A DNA stretch of 64,000 bases from Methylomonas lenta (GTDB lineage: Bacteria > Pseudomonadota > Gammaproteobacteria > Methylococcales > Methylomonadaceae). A program made the translations under genes and the position numbers. The stretch's first letter is position 1; each line of letters begins with the position of its first letter. Below the pieces are notes generated by a model. The model had not been told where the DNA came from. It saw only the letters and a list, made by a program, of their open reading frames with translations, and did not search any database. Below are positions 31,922 to 42,300 of this stretch, one piece after another. The DNA is taken from the NCBI RefSeq assembly GCF_001644015.1, contig NZ_LUUI01000105.1, forward strand, positions 22,225-86,224, read 5' to 3'.

Positions 31922-32560
31922 ATGTCAATTACGCCTAGAATAATCCCGGACTTGATCAAAGCCATTTCCAGCACAATTAATCAACACGCAGATGCCATTA
32001 CCGAGCTGGACCAGGCGATTGGAGATGGTGATCATGTGTTTAATTTGCAGCGTGGAATAGAAGCCTTACAGGCTCACAGCAGCGAGATTGCAGAACTGGA
32101 TTGGTCAGCAGCCTGGCAGAAAATTGGCATGACGGTCATGGCAGCCATTGGTGGCGCATCGGGTTCTTTATACGCCACACTATTTATTAGCTTAAGCAAA
32201 CAGACAAAAGATAAGCCTGAAAACTTGGAAAGCTTTGCAGAAGCGTTTGTACTGGCTGTCGAGGCGGTTAAACAACGCGGCAAAGCCGATGTTGGCGAGA
32301 AAACCATGTTGGACGTCTGGGTGCCGGTAGCCATTGCCTTTAAGCAAGACGTTGAAGCAGGTAAACATTTGGCTGATATTTTGCAGCATGTTTGTACGGT
32401 TGCCGATGCCGGTGTCGAAGCAACCCGAGATATGTTGGCCACTAAAGGCAGAGCATCCTTTTTGGGCGAGCGCAGCAAAGGTCATATCGATGCCGGCGCA
32501 CAAACAGCGCAATTGATGATTGCCGCAATTACCAGCGTGATTAAAGATGCATCAAAATGA
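31922..32560 (+). CDS. dhaL: Dihydroxyacetone kinase subunit DhaL
   Basis: ADP/ATP-binding subunit of a two-subunit dihydroxyacetone kinase, 212 aa. The Mg-binding loop ELDQAIGDGDHVFNLQRG (about 23-40) and GGASGSLYATLF (about 77-88) are diagnostic. Two Asp of the GDGD loop are kept; the usual HG following it is HV. With DhaK it phosphorylates dihydroxyacetone. PTS-type systems also need DhaM, which is not seen here. It faces dhaK: the stops are 18 bp apart on opposite strands, instead of the usual dhaKL operon. Confidence 0.93.
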   Translation: MSITPRIIPDLIKAISSTINQHADAITELDQAIGDGDHVFNLQRGIEALQAHSSEIAELDWSAAWQKIGMTVMAAIGGASGSLYATLFISLSKQTKDKPENLESFAEAFVLAVEAVKQRGKADVGEKTMLDVWVPVAIAFKQDVEAGKHLADILQHVCTVADAGVEATRDMLATKGRASFLGERSKGHIDAGAQTAQLMIAAITSVIKDASK

Positions 32561-32578
32561 CCTTAAAACTTGATCGCC

Positions 32579-33565
32579 TCATATCCCCCAGCGCAAGGCT
32601 GCCGTATTGACTGGGGCGTCCCACAAGCGCAGCATTTCTTCATCCAACAAGGTTAGGGTTAACGAGCAACCCGCCATATCCAATGAGGTTGTAAAATTAC
32701 CCACCAAACAGCGTTCAATCAACAAACCGCGTTTTTGCCAATATTGCCAAGCCAGTTCGTAAATCAAATGCAATTCCACTAGTGGAGTGCCACCAAACCC
32801 GTTGACGTGCAATAACACCTTTTGGCCGGATTGCGGATTCAGCTCATCTTGAATATGAGTGGCCAATTGTTCGACGATCTCGCTAGCAGACACTAGTTTG
32901 GTGGTTTCTCGGCCGCGTTCACCATGAATTCCGACACCCATTTCAATTTCATCATCAGCAAGGGTGAATGTTGGATGCCCTAGAGCCGGAACCGTACAGC
33001 TTGTTAAGGCTACCCCCATGGAAGCCGTGGCCTGAACCACCTTATCACCAAGGGTTTTGCAAGCCGCTAAATCGTAGCCAGCTTCTGCAGCTGCTCCAAC
33101 GATTTTTTCCACCAGCGTGGTACCTGCCACGCCTCGGCGACCAATAGGATGATCTTTGGGTAACGATACATCATCATTAACAAGTACAGTGGCATTTGGG
33201 CCTTCCAGCATTTCGGCAGCCATTTCAAAATTCATCACGTCGCCAGCGTAATTTTTGACGATAAATAGCACACCCGACCCACCATCAACCGCTTGCGCCG
33301 CCATTAACATTTGATCCGGCGTCGGCGATGTGAAAATTTGGCCAGGGCAGGCAGCATCCAGCATACCGACACCCACAAACCCGCTATGCAAAGGTTCATG
33401 CCCCGAGCCGCCGCCCGAAATCAGTGCTACTTTGCCTTGTCTGCTCTGTTTACGATAAATAAAATTTGGCTGGGTGTTCAATTGCACAATATCAGCATGT
33501 GCTTTGGCAAAGCCTTGCAGACTGGTATCTAGCAAGCTGGCGGGACTATCGATAAACTTTTTCAT
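32579..33565 (-). CDS. dhaK: Dihydroxyacetone kinase subunit DhaK
   Basis: Substrate-binding subunit, 328 aa. SGGGSGHEPLHSGFVG (about 44-59), ALISGG before it, and the covalent substrate-binding His in MGVGIHGERG (about 212) are present. NDDVSLPKDHPIGRRGVAGT is also typical. The ATG at 33565 has TTGGAG at 6 nt; an upstream TTG overlaps that site and was not used. It follows the HAD phosphatase by 15 bp on the same strand and converges on dhaL. Confidence 0.94.
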   Translation of the reverse strand: MKKFIDSPASLLDTSLQGFAKAHADIVQLNTQPNFIYRKQSRQGKVALISGGGSGHEPLHSGFVGVGMLDAACPGQIFTSPTPDQMLMAAQAVDGGSGVLFIVKNYAGDVMNFEMAAEMLEGPNATVLVNDDVSLPKDHPIGRRGVAGTTLVEKIVGAAAEAGYDLAACKTLGDKVVQATASMGVALTSCTVPALGHPTFTLADDEIEMGVGIHGERGRETTKLVSASEIVEQLATHIQDELNPQSGQKVLLHVNGFGGTPLVELHLIYELAWQYWQKRGLLIERCLVGNFTTSLDMAGCSLTLTLLDEEMLRLWDAPVNTAALRWGI

Positions 33566-33580
33566 AGTGAACTCCAAAAA

Positions 33581-34393
33581 TTAATGCAACAAAGCCTGAG
33601 TCAGTTCTTGAATATCCTGCATAACCCAGGTCGGGGCATAATCAAGATCAGCAATCTCGCTAGCGCTTGAAATACCGGAAAGTAGTAATACACTGCGAAT
33701 CCCGGTATTCACCGCTCCAAGTATGTCGGTATTCAACCTGTCACCAATGGCTATTACTCCATCAGGCTCAACAGCCAATAAAGCCAAAGCTTGTTGATAA
33801 ATAATAGGCTCAGGCTTGCCAATAACGAGTGGTTTAACCCCGGTTGCCGCCGTCAAAGCTGCCAGTGTTGCGCCATTACCCGGCAGAAAACCACGTTCGG
33901 TTGGCAATGTCACATCGCCATTGGTTGCATAAAAATCAGCACCCGCTTGAATTGCGATTGCTGCAGCACACAATTTGTCCCAGCTTAGTTTCTTATCCAA
34001 GCCGCATACCACAAGCTGTGCGGGCAAGTCTGAACTATCATTTTCCAGGTTGGTAACCCTAAAACCTTTATCCAATAATGGTTGCCAAGCACCCACGGCA
34101 CCAATTACATAGACATTAGTGGTGTTAGGCTCATAACGCTCAGCCAGAAACAGTGCGGTAGCCATACCCGAAGTTAACACTTCCTTTATATCAATACTGA
34201 CATGTAACTTTGTCAGTTTAGCCACATATTGTTCAGCGGTCAGGCTCGCGTTATTAGTTGCTAGAACAAAAGGTATTTTTAATGTACGTAAAGTCTGAAA
34301 AAAAAGAGCTAATCCTGCTTGCGGCTGATCGCCATGCCAGAGCACGCCGTCCATATCGATGATCAGGCCGCGAATATTATTAAAATCTTGCAT
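33581..34393 (-). CDS. HAD-IIA family phosphatase (NagD-like)
   Basis: About 270 aa HAD hydrolase with C2-type cap. Motif I IIDMDGVLWHG (nucleophile Asp near residue 13), motif II VLATNNAS, motif III Lys in VIGKPEP (about 193), motif IV IGDRLNTDILGA. NagD-type enzymes dephosphorylate nucleotides or small phosphates such as glycerol phosphate or glycolate phosphate. Its position directly before dhaK suggests a triose/glycerol phosphate link, which is inference. The start could be the ATG at 34393 or a TTG at 34405; neither has a clear ribosome site. Confidence 0.85.
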   Translation of the reverse strand: MQDFNNIRGLIIDMDGVLWHGDQPQAGLALFFQTLRTLKIPFVLATNNASLTAEQYVAKLTKLHVSIDIKEVLTSGMATALFLAERYEPNTTNVYVIGAVGAWQPLLDKGFRVTNLENDSSDLPAQLVVCGLDKKLSWDKLCAAAIAIQAGADFYATNGDVTLPTERGFLPGNGATLAALTAATGVKPLVIGKPEPIIYQQALALLAVEPDGVIAIGDRLNTDILGAVNTGIRSVLLLSGISSASEIADLDYAPTWVMQDIQELTQALLH

Positions 34394-34555
34394 ATTGATA
34401 TTCAAATTAGATTGGGTGAAAGCTGAGCATGTTTTATAAACGTTTAACAGAGAATTGCATAATCAAACTTCACTGTCCAGCCGTGGATGACTACTTTAAT
34501 TATTTTATACTTGACTAAAGTCGAATAACCCTGTTTAATGCGCGGCTCTTGACGA

Positions 34556-34631
<76 letters not shown>

Positions 34632-34642
34632 CAAGTTTTTTC

Positions 34643-34670
34643 AAAAGCCGACCAATGTGTCGGTTTTTTT
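34643..34670 (+). terminator. Terminator of tRNA-Phe
   Basis: CCGAC/GTCGG stem with six-base loop, flanked by AAAA on the left and seven T on the right, directly after the tRNA. Confidence 0.88.
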
Positions 34671-35151
34671 ATGTCCGAAGCTTTTTGGGCTGGGGTCCTG
34701 GTTATTTCCGGTACCTGACAAGCCAAGTTCTGCCATTCAAATGCATAGAAAAAATCACGTTCAGTTTTTAGCCGCCTAATTAAAATAAGCCTGAAAACTG
34801 GTTTTTATTTTTACTGCATGCAAATCTGTATAGCTCTATTGTGATTTAGCCCTAAGAGACGGTTTGGACAGCCACGCTAACTGAGCAGGGCAGGTTCGAC
34901 TCATCTGGAAATCGGCAGTTTGCTGCAAAGCCAAACCGCAAATGGAGTTCACTTTAGTGGCAGGCTGAACAAAACGTATAGATAGATTCTATTGCTTCAT
35001 GCAGGATGCCATTGCTGAGTTATTTATTTGTTGTGTTCTTTGGTGAATAAAAATTACTTTTCATCATTCTGAGCTCCCGAAAAAAAAACACGCCTAATAG
35101 GGTAACCCTGTGATTTTGTTAGTAGCCCATGGAGACACTTGTATTCTGCGC
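34671..35151. other. Intergenic region with no gene seen
   Basis: About 480 bases between the tRNA terminator and the first VPLPA-CTERM-like gene. All frames are short. A small AGGGTAACCCT inverted repeat next to a run of A (about 35080-35112) may belong to the 3' end of the minus-strand gene, but it is too weak to call a terminator. Confidence 0.4.
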
Positions 35152-35859
35152 TTATTGAAGATTCTTAACGCGTCTTACAAAGGAAAGCGTCGTCGCCAAT
35201 GCACCGATCCATAACCAAAATGCGGCTGGAATCGGTACTGCCACTGTTGATACTAAAAAGCCAATGACGCCTTTGGCTTGACCTTGCCAATTGTTGTTGA
35301 AGCTGTTGTTAAAGGGCGTGTTGTAGGCTGAGCTGACCTCGCTTATGACTAATGAGGCCAGGCTTTGACCTCCATACAAATACGCTAACGCTCCGCTGAT
35401 GGCATCCAGTTGTAAATCAAAAGTATCATCTCCACCTGAGGTGCCGTTTTGATAGCCAAACTGCATCACCTTGGCAGTCAATAGGGTGCCGCTATAGTCC
35501 GTGATATTGTCAAAATCAGTGTCGACGGCGCCGATAATAATCAGATCGGGTTGGTTGGTGTTGTTTGGAATAAGGTTGCCGTTGCTATCGACGCGGAAGG
35601 TGATACTGAGACCGCGGGTCGTGTTTTCGTCAGTATCCAGAATATTGCTGAATATAAATGGGTCGATCGAGAATAATGTGGATGGTTGGCTGGTAATCGT
35701 GACGATGCCGCTGCTGGCGTTATAGTCAATCATGCCGGAGCCACTAAAATCGATAGTAGGTAAGTTGGGTGATAATCCTACTAAAGTTGCGCTAGCTGAA
35801 TGAGGCATTATGCTCAGTGCTGCCAAGATAAGTGTTGTCAGTAGTGGTTGCGGTTTCAT
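35152..35859 (-). CDS. Exported protein with PIPAAFWLW-type (VPLPA-CTERM-like) sorting tail
   Basis: 235 aa. Signal peptide at the N-terminus (cleavage about after SASA, residue 24). The mature domain is a beta-rich, Asn/Ser/Thr-rich sequence with no recognised enzyme motif. The C-terminus carries VAVPIPAAFWLWIGAL, a hydrophobic segment and the basic end RRVKNLQ: the tripartite signal of exosortase substrates, close to VPLPA-CTERM. It should be processed by the XrtD-type exosortase at 37.4 kb. It begins one base after the stop of the neighbouring similar gene, so the two are co-transcribed. Confidence 0.78.
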   Translation of the reverse strand: MKPQPLLTTLILAALSIMPHSASATLVGLSPNLPTIDFSGSGMIDYNASSGIVTITSQPSTLFSIDPFIFSNILDTDENTTRGLSITFRVDSNGNLIPNNTNQPDLIIIGAVDTDFDNITDYSGTLLTAKVMQFGYQNGTSGGDDTFDLQLDAISGALAYLYGGQSLASLVISEVSSAYNTPFNNSFNNNWQGQAKGVIGFLVSTVAVPIPAAFWLWIGALATTLSFVRRVKNLQ

Positions 35860-35860
35860 A

Positions 35861-36748
35861 TTAAGCGCTCCGATAAGCAGTTATGGTCTTGACTCGTTTT
35901 ATCGTGGGTAAAATTGAGGCGAGTGCTCCAGTCCATAACCAAAATGCCGCTGGGATAGGTGTGGCAAATACATCAGTTGTGACCGTTGAATGAATGAAGC
36001 TTTTGCAGTCGGTTTGTTCGTTCGAGCTGCAGGTGACGGTTGAAAGCCCAGTCAAGTAAGTAGCTAAAACGCTCTGGATGCCGACTGTGTTTGCATTGGC
36101 GCCGAACACCCAATCCCGTTGAAACGCAGTTGGGTAGGATGTGGTGCCGAAACCTGCACTATTGAAAATTTTGATGCCGCCATTATTGTTTGCCAGTGTG
36201 CCATCAGTAAATTGGTTCATGTTAGCAGGCATATCTTCGTAGTCGTCCTGGGTGAGCTTCCAGGTGCCGTCGAAGAAGCTGCCAAATTCATAAGGCGGGT
36301 TGTTGTCGATATTTTGTTGCCAGCCAAAGTCAGTAATTTCACCCTGCCAGCTGAAGCCTGGTGTGTTTCCGGCGCCATTGGCAATTACCGAATTGCCAAA
36401 ATTGATGGAGACTTTGTTGACAGCAGGCATGTTTACCCAGTTACCCGTTAATCTATCGATAGCAATGCTTAATATTAAATCAGGTTTTGAATCTCCAGGG
36501 CCGGTATAGGTTTGCGTCAGTGTCGAGTTACCTGCATTCGGGCCTTCGTTTAAGGTTGCAGCATATGACACAAGCTTTAGCAGACCGGTATTGCTGTCGA
36601 CGCCATTATTGTCATAAATCAAATAATTCTGATTTAGGGTGATGTCGGGGTAGGTTTGGGTAACGCCAACGAGAACGGCTTCGGCGTGTTCAATAAAAAA
36701 CGCCGACATAACAAAGCCAATTAGCTGTTTAGCTCTTATTTTTTTCAT
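35861..36748 (-). CDS. Exported protein with PIPAAFWLW-type sorting tail (paralogue)
   Basis: 295 aa. N-terminal signal sequence (MKKIRAKQLIGFVMSAFF, cleavage about after AEA). The mature N-terminus VLVGVTQTYPDITLN parallels TLVGLSPNLPTIDFS in the next gene, showing common descent. C-terminus TPIPAAFWLWTGALASILPTIKRVK gives the motif, membrane segment and basic tail of exosortase substrates. Central domain unrecognised. First gene of a two-gene unit with a sigma-54-like promoter about 75 bases upstream. It is divergent from the exosortase gene. Confidence 0.78.
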   Translation of the reverse strand: MKKIRAKQLIGFVMSAFFIEHAEAVLVGVTQTYPDITLNQNYLIYDNNGVDSNTGLLKLVSYAATLNEGPNAGNSTLTQTYTGPGDSKPDLILSIAIDRLTGNWVNMPAVNKVSINFGNSVIANGAGNTPGFSWQGEITDFGWQQNIDNNPPYEFGSFFDGTWKLTQDDYEDMPANMNQFTDGTLANNNGGIKIFNSAGFGTTSYPTAFQRDWVFGANANTVGIQSVLATYLTGLSTVTCSSNEQTDCKSFIHSTVTTDVFATPIPAAFWLWTGALASILPTIKRVKTITAYRSA

Positions 36749-36822
36749 GTTTTAAGTGTTGGTGAGTGTTGTTATGCCTTCATGCTTTCGGTCAAACCGT
36801 TAATAAGGCGATTATATAATTA

Positions 36823-36838
36823 AGCAAAATGTGAGCCG
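36823..36838 (-). promoter_or_regulatory. Sigma-54-type -24/-12 element before the PIPAAFWLW gene pair
   Basis: On the minus strand the sequence reads CGGCTC, five bases, TTGC, then T. This gives GG-N10-GC, the invariant spacing of RpoN promoters (consensus TGGCAC-N5-TTGC), with 4 of 6 matches in the -24 box and 4 of 4 in the -12 box. It lies about 75 bases before the start codon of the gene ending at 36748. Confidence 0.55.
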
Positions 36839-37112
36839 TCAATAAATATCAGTATAAATGGTTGTATTGGCTTACCCTAGAGTTGGGCAGGATAGGGTGG
36901 CATGCTCTAAAAATAGGGCATATAACCCATTATGTGTGGCATATGCCGCAGTGATGGCATTCAGCTAGTCCTTGTATTGCTGCTTCCGAATCAATTACGT
37001 ACTCGCCTGTATTAACTTGACGAATAATTTCTTTATGATTTTTAACTGTCTAGGTAGATTGTAGATTGCGCTGAATAAAACACATCATTCGCGATTGCCA
37101 TGCAGTCTTTGC

Positions 37113-37128
37113 GGGCATAGTCCTTGCT
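37113..37128 (+). promoter_or_regulatory. Sigma-54-type -24/-12 element before the exosortase gene
   Basis: Reads GGGCAT, five bases, TTGC, T, with the GG-N10-GC spacing of RpoN promoters. It lies about 250 bases before the exosortase start, which would leave a long 5' leader. Exosortase systems are commonly linked to the PrsK/PrsR two-component pair and RpoN, which supports the call; PrsK/PrsR are not in this window. Confidence 0.5.
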
Positions 37129-37378
37129 TATATAAAACTCCGTATCAATACTTAAGGCATTTGCCTTGTAGCTTATGAAGGCGAGGTAAGCACCTCTGCA
37201 ATAAATAAAACGGCTAAGTAATGATTTGAAAGCTGGTGCGCGGCGAGATAATCAGTTGGGCGAGCTATAAAATAAAAAAAACAGATAAAACTTTGCATGC
37301 AAAATAATTTAATACCACAACCTCTTTCCCATCAGATGTCGTTAACGCTTCGTAGTGGCTATGCAGATGGAAAATGAC

Positions 37379-38989
37379 ATGAGTGTCTCCACAGATAAAG
37401 CACCCAACTCACAATACACTGAACATCTGACTTATTGGCGCTTTAGTGTAACCAGTTGGCTATTGTTGGCTTCCGCATTGGTCTTGATGATTTGGGCCTA
37501 TTACGGCGGCTTGGAAAACCTGGTTCATCGTTGGGAGGTGGAAGAAGAATACAACCATGGTTATTTTCTACCGCTGGTGACTTTGACTTTTTTGTGGCAA
37601 TTAGGTCCAACTTTTGCGCGGCAGGAATTTCCGCCAAGTTGGTCTGCATTAGTTGTGGCTGGCTTGGCGCTAGTCATGTTTGTAGTGGGTGAATTGAGCG
37701 CAATTTACCTGCTGATCCATTACTCTTTTATTCTGCTGTTATTTGCCTTGTCATTGGCGCTGGTTGGCTGGTCGGGTACTCGTTTAACATTCGCACCCAT
37801 CGGTATTTTGGTGTTTTCAATTCCAATTCCGTACTTTTTGGAATCGACGATTACCTCAAAATTACAGTTGCTTTCTTCTAAGTTTGGCGTCAATTTGATT
37901 CGGCTCTGCGATATTCCGGTATTTCGCGAAGGTAACCTAATCGACTTGGGTGTATTCAAGCTGGAAGTGGTCGAGGCTTGCAGTGGTTTGACCTATTTAT
38001 ATCCCTTGCTCGGTTTCGGAGCGATTTGTGCTTACCTATATCACACGAGCGCTTGGAAACGTGCTGCTCTAATGGTTTCGACGATTCCCATCGCCATATT
38101 GCTGAATAGCTTTCGCATCGGCATGATCGGTTTTTTAGTCAAATATTTCGGCAGCGAACAGGCTGAAGGCTTTTTGCACGATTTTGAAGGCTTTGCGGTA
38201 TTCATGGTCTGCGTGGCGATTTTATTCCTGGAAATGTGGGCTTTGACTTTTGTAGGGCAAGATCGGCGCCCCTTTAGCGAGGTGTTCGGTTTGACTTTTG
38301 ATGTTGTCGAATTGTCGCCACAGGACCAAATTAAAGTGCGTTCCTTGTCGAAACCATTGATTGCTTGTGTGGGCTTGATTGCTGCCGCTGGAATTCTGAC
38401 AGCTTCTATAGCAAACCGTTCGGAGATCAAGCCTGAGCGCGCCTATTTCTCGGCTTTTCCCAGATCGATCGGCGAATGGCAGAGTAAGCCTGATACTTTG
38501 GGTGATGAAGTCTTAAAGACCTTGGATCTTACCGATTATCTTTTGGCAGATTTCACCAAGCCTGCAACAGGAGCGCCTGTTAATTTTTATGTAGCTTATT
38601 ACGAATCCCAGCGCAAAGGCTCTTCGCCACATTCGCCCACGGTCTGCTTGCCAGGTGGCGGTTGGCAAATCGTAAATATGTCAAGACAGACTTTTCCAGG
38701 CACAGATACCCGGCAGCCGTTTCAGTTTAACCGCGTCCTTATCCGCAAGGGTAATTCCAGCCAATTGGTGTATTACTGGTTTGAAGAACGCGGCAGGGTA
38801 ATGGCAGATGAATACCAGGTAAAGTGGTATTTGTTCCGAGATGCACTTATAGACAACAGGACCGATGGCGCCTTGGTGCGGGTAATCTCACCTATTGTTA
38901 ATGGTGAGCCCGTAGAAGTTGCCGATCAACGCATCAATGCATTTTTGGCAGGTGCATTGCCATTGCTGCCAAGTTATGTGCCTAACTGA
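37379..38989 (+). CDS. xrtD: XrtD-type exosortase with fused EpsI domain
   Basis: Membrane transpeptidase-like enzyme expected to cut VPLPA-CTERM tails and pass substrates toward the cell surface. About 536 aa. The N-terminal half has eight or so membrane segments and the catalytic triad: Cys in VVEACSGLTYLYPLLGFGA (about residue 208), Arg in LLNSFRIGMIGFLV (about 247), His in EGFLHDFEGFAVF (about 265). The C-terminal part (about 340-530) is a periplasmic EpsI-type domain with CLPGGGW. This fusion is typical of XrtD. Start: ATGs at 37361, 37367 and 37379 are possible; the last has GGAA at about 8 nt. Confidence 0.88.
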   Translation: MSVSTDKAPNSQYTEHLTYWRFSVTSWLLLASALVLMIWAYYGGLENLVHRWEVEEEYNHGYFLPLVTLTFLWQLGPTFARQEFPPSWSALVVAGLALVMFVVGELSAIYLLIHYSFILLLFALSLALVGWSGTRLTFAPIGILVFSIPIPYFLESTITSKLQLLSSKFGVNLIRLCDIPVFREGNLIDLGVFKLEVVEACSGLTYLYPLLGFGAICAYLYHTSAWKRAALMVSTIPIAILLNSFRIGMIGFLVKYFGSEQAEGFLHDFEGFAVFMVCVAILFLEMWALTFVGQDRRPFSEVFGLTFDVVELSPQDQIKVRSLSKPLIACVGLIAAAGILTASIANRSEIKPERAYFSAFPRSIGEWQSKPDTLGDEVLKTLDLTDYLLADFTKPATGAPVNFYVAYYESQRKGSSPHSPTVCLPGGGWQIVNMSRQTFPGTDTRQPFQFNRVLIRKGNSSQLVYYWFEERGRVMADEYQVKWYLFRDALIDNRTDGALVRVISPIVNGEPVEVADQRINAFLAGALPLLPSYVPN

Positions 38990-39018
38990 GGTGGCTTGGC
39001 AATATCGCCCTTCTTATC

Positions 39019-39089
39019 GAGGCTGTCGTAAAAGGTAAAGCAGTGCCTTCGCCCTCCGTATCCGCAGGGCATAAAGGAGAAGGTTCTAG
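39019..39089 (+). repeat. Imperfect-palindrome repeat, copy A
   Basis: Begins GAGGCTGTCGTAAAAGG and holds CCTTCGCCCT...AGGGC...GGAGAAGG. The same series of blocks (CTATCGCAAAAGGCA, then TTCTCCC...GGGAGAAGG) occurs in the opposite orientation at 42802-42852, so copies bracket the 1145-codon TPR gene as inverted repeats. Confidence 0.6.
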
Positions 39090-39172
39090 GCTTGTGATTG
39101 GATGCGCACATAATTTTGCAGTGCTATTTTGGTAACCCAATATGCAGGGTAATAGATTTAGGAGCGCGCACA

Positions 39173-39247
39173 AAATAACTTTAACAAGGCATTCCCACTC
39201 CCATCGGGAGAGGGGTGGGGTGAGGGGATTAAATACCAAAGTTATTT
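39173..39247 (+). repeat. MITE-like unit with terminal inverted repeats
   Basis: A 75-bp unit bounded by AAATAACTTT and its exact inverse AAAGTTATTT. Inside is an imperfect palindrome, CCCACTCCC...GGGAGAGGGGTGGGG, of the widespread CCCTCTCC/GGAGAGGG type also seen at 63943-63977. No coding capacity; mobility is inferred only from structure. Confidence 0.5.
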
Positions 39248-39334
39248 GGCATTCATTCCTTATCTGGTTCATTGGAGCGCCCATCCTAGCCATCAACGAT
39301 TTTTAATCACTATATTTAATCAAGGAATCCAATT

Positions 39335-42300
39335 GTGACTGACAGATTGAAAACCCTTTCATCCCCCCGTGTATCAAAAATGTTGGCTATTTGTCTACTG
39401 GTTATGCTGACGGCCTGCGCTGAAGAAGACCCGCAGCAATTCATTCAGGCAGGGAAATCTCTTTATGACAAGGGTGATATGGAGAGTGCGCGAGTTCAAT
39501 TCAAAAATGCCTTGCAGATCAATCCAAAATTGGCTGATGCCTACTACGGTCTAGCGCTACTGGAAGAAAAGAAACAGGATTGGAAGGCTATGTTTGGGGC
39601 TTTGCAGGAGACTGTGACACTCGATCCCAATCATCTAGATGCACAGGTGAAACTAGGTCAGCTCTATATGCTTCAGGGGCAGCTTGATAAGGCAAAAGAA
39701 GCTGCAGCCACTGCGCTAAAGCTTAATCCGGAGGATACTAATGCGCTCATTTTTCAAAGCGCGCTGTTGTTTCGCGACGGTAAAAATGCCGAGGCGCTGC
39801 AGCAAATCCAACAGGTGCTTGCAAAAGACCCTAGCAATAGCGATGCGATAGTCTCGTTGGTGAGTATTTTGGCAGCCGACAAACGTTATGATGAATCTTT
39901 GGCCGCTTTGAATCGTGGTATTGAAAGCAATCCAGATAACATAGCACTATGGTTGATGAAAATTCGCATTAAGACGGAGCTTAAACAGTTTGACGAGGTG
40001 ACTGCTGATTTTGAAAAATTGATCGCGCTTCATCCCGATAACAAAACCCTGCGTAATTCACAAATCGACTTATTGGTTGGTGTGGGTAAGGTTGATCAGG
40101 CGGAAAAGGCCTTAAGCGATGCTATAGCTAAGAATCCTGAGGATGTAGACTTCAAGCTCAAGTTGGTCAGTTTGATCGAGCGTCGTGATGCGGCGCAAGC
40201 TGAAGCCAAACTAAAAGAATTTGTGACTGCGCGGCCAGATGATATCCAATTAAAAACGCGTTTTGCGCGTTTTTATGCGGAGCGTGGACGCCCGGAAGAT
40301 GAGTTACTTATCTTAAATGACATTGTGTCAGCCGATGCGACCGGCAAAGACGGATTGGCGGCCAAGGTGCGACTGGCCGAACTGGCTTGGGCAAAGAATG
40401 ACAAACCGGCTGCGGAAAAATTAGTCGATGAAGTGTTGACTATAGACGCAGGAAATAGTACAGGCTTGCTATTGCGGGCAGGTTTACGCATTGATAACAA
40501 GGATGCCGATGGAGCGATTTCCGATCTGCGTATCGTATTGCGCGACCAGCCCAACTCAGATCGTGCCATGGTGATGATGGCGCAAGCCTATATGATTAAA
40601 GGCGAAACCGAGGTTGCCGAAAGTCATTGGCGCAAAGCGCTGGAAGTGAATCCTGCCAATCTATCGGCTCTGGCGCCGATGGCTGGGCAGTTGATTAAAA
40701 GAAACGATATAACGCGCGCCGAAGAGTTATTGGATAAAGCCATGAAAGCCAGTCCCAACAATCCGGCATTGCTGGAGCTTTTGGTGCAGGTTAAGGCAGC
40801 GAAGAAGGATTGGGCAGGTGCAGATGCGGCGGTCGCCGAGTTACAGAAACTACCACAAAGCCAAGTTGCAGCGGGGTTATGGAGTGGTTTGTTGGCAGCG
40901 CAGCGTGGAAATTATGACGAGGCGATTGCTCATTACAAAGCTGTGTTGGCAGCTCAGCCAAACCAGACTCGGGCGCTGGGTGCGCTTGCAAACGCCTATC
41001 AGGCTGCCGGCAAAAACAAGGATTTTATAGTCTATTTGAAAGGTTTTATGCAGAAAAACCCCGACAGTCTCCCCGCTTATTCGCTGTTAGCATCGGCCTA
41101 TGTAGAAGAAAAACAGTGGGGTGACGCCGAAAAAGTCTTACGTGAGGCTGTCCAGAAAGCCCCGGATAATCTTGAGTTCAAACTCCGTCTGGTTGGCATT
41201 GTTGAGCGTAGCGATGAGGCGAATGCTGAAGCAATGTTAAAAGAATATGCTAATGCCAGTCCCAAAGAGCTTAGGCTGAAAGCGCGTCTGGCAGGTTTCT
41301 ATATTTCTCACAAACGTATTCCCGATGCAGAAGTTGTGTTGAAAGAAGTTGTAATAGCTGATCCGTCCGGCAATGAAGGTCAGGCAGCGCGCTTACAACT
41401 GGCTCAGATTGCTTTGCGGCAAAAAAATGATGCGTCGACGGCAAGCGTTTTGGTTGATGAGGTGTTGAAAATCGATGCCGACAACGCCGAAGCATTGTTG
41501 CTGCGCGCGGGGTTGAGAATGGATGCAAAAGATCTCGATGGCGCTATAGCCGATTTACAGCATTTGCTGGAAAAACGCCCCGAGGCTGATCGAGCAATGC
41601 TAATGCTGGCACAGGCCTTTGTGCAAAAAGGCGATCAAACAGCGGCTGAAGCACAATGGCAAAAAGCCCTGGACATAAACTCCGGCAATATACAGGCCTT
41701 ACAGCCTTTAGTGGCGAACATGCGTCAGCGTGGCGAAGACGGCCTCGCACAAACCCGCGTAGAAAAAGCATTCAAAGCCAATCCGGCCAATCCGCAAATC
41801 GCCGAGCTTTTAGTGCAATTTCGCGTGACTAAAAAAGATTGGTCGGGTGCGCAAGCCGTGGTCGATGAATTGAAAAAACAACCTCAAAGCGCCATCAGTG
41901 CAGAAATGCTGAATGGCCTTTTGGCAAGTGCACAAGGGCATCACGCGGATGCGATTAAGTCTTATAAAGAGGTGCTCGCTAAACAACCCAAGGCCGAGCA
42001 AGCAATTTCGGGATTGATTGGCGCCTACGAAGCCGCTGGACAGCGTAAAGAGGCCATTAGTTATTTAAAATCCTTTATTGATAAGAATCCTAACAGTATC
42101 GCAGCGCATAATGCATTGGGTTTAGTGTATGCTACTGAAAAACAATGGGCTGATGCCGATAAGATATTGCGGGAAGCGCTGAAACGTGATCCAAAATCCG
42201 TATCGACCTACCGAGTGTTGGCTAGCGTACTGCAGTTACAGGGCAAATCCGCCGAGATTGAAACCCTGTATCGAAATGCATTGGCAGAATCGCCTGAAGT

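Larger units (their letters stand above)
36749..37378. other. Divergent regulatory region between sorting substrates and exosortase
   Basis: About 630 A/T-rich bases without a gene. It holds two sigma-54-type elements, one facing each way (listed separately), and in the 5' leader of the exosortase gene two short hairpins: AAGGCA/TGCCTT at about 37152 and GAGGT/ACCTC at about 37182. Because both promoters share this region, a common enhancer-binding activator site between them is plausible; I could not define one. Confidence 0.5.
38990..39334. other. Repeat-bearing spacer between exosortase and TPR lipoprotein genes
   Basis: About 345 bases, non-coding. It carries two repeat units listed separately (39019-39089 and 39173-39247). 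The ribosome site AAGGAA for the next gene is at its right end. Confidence 0.6.
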
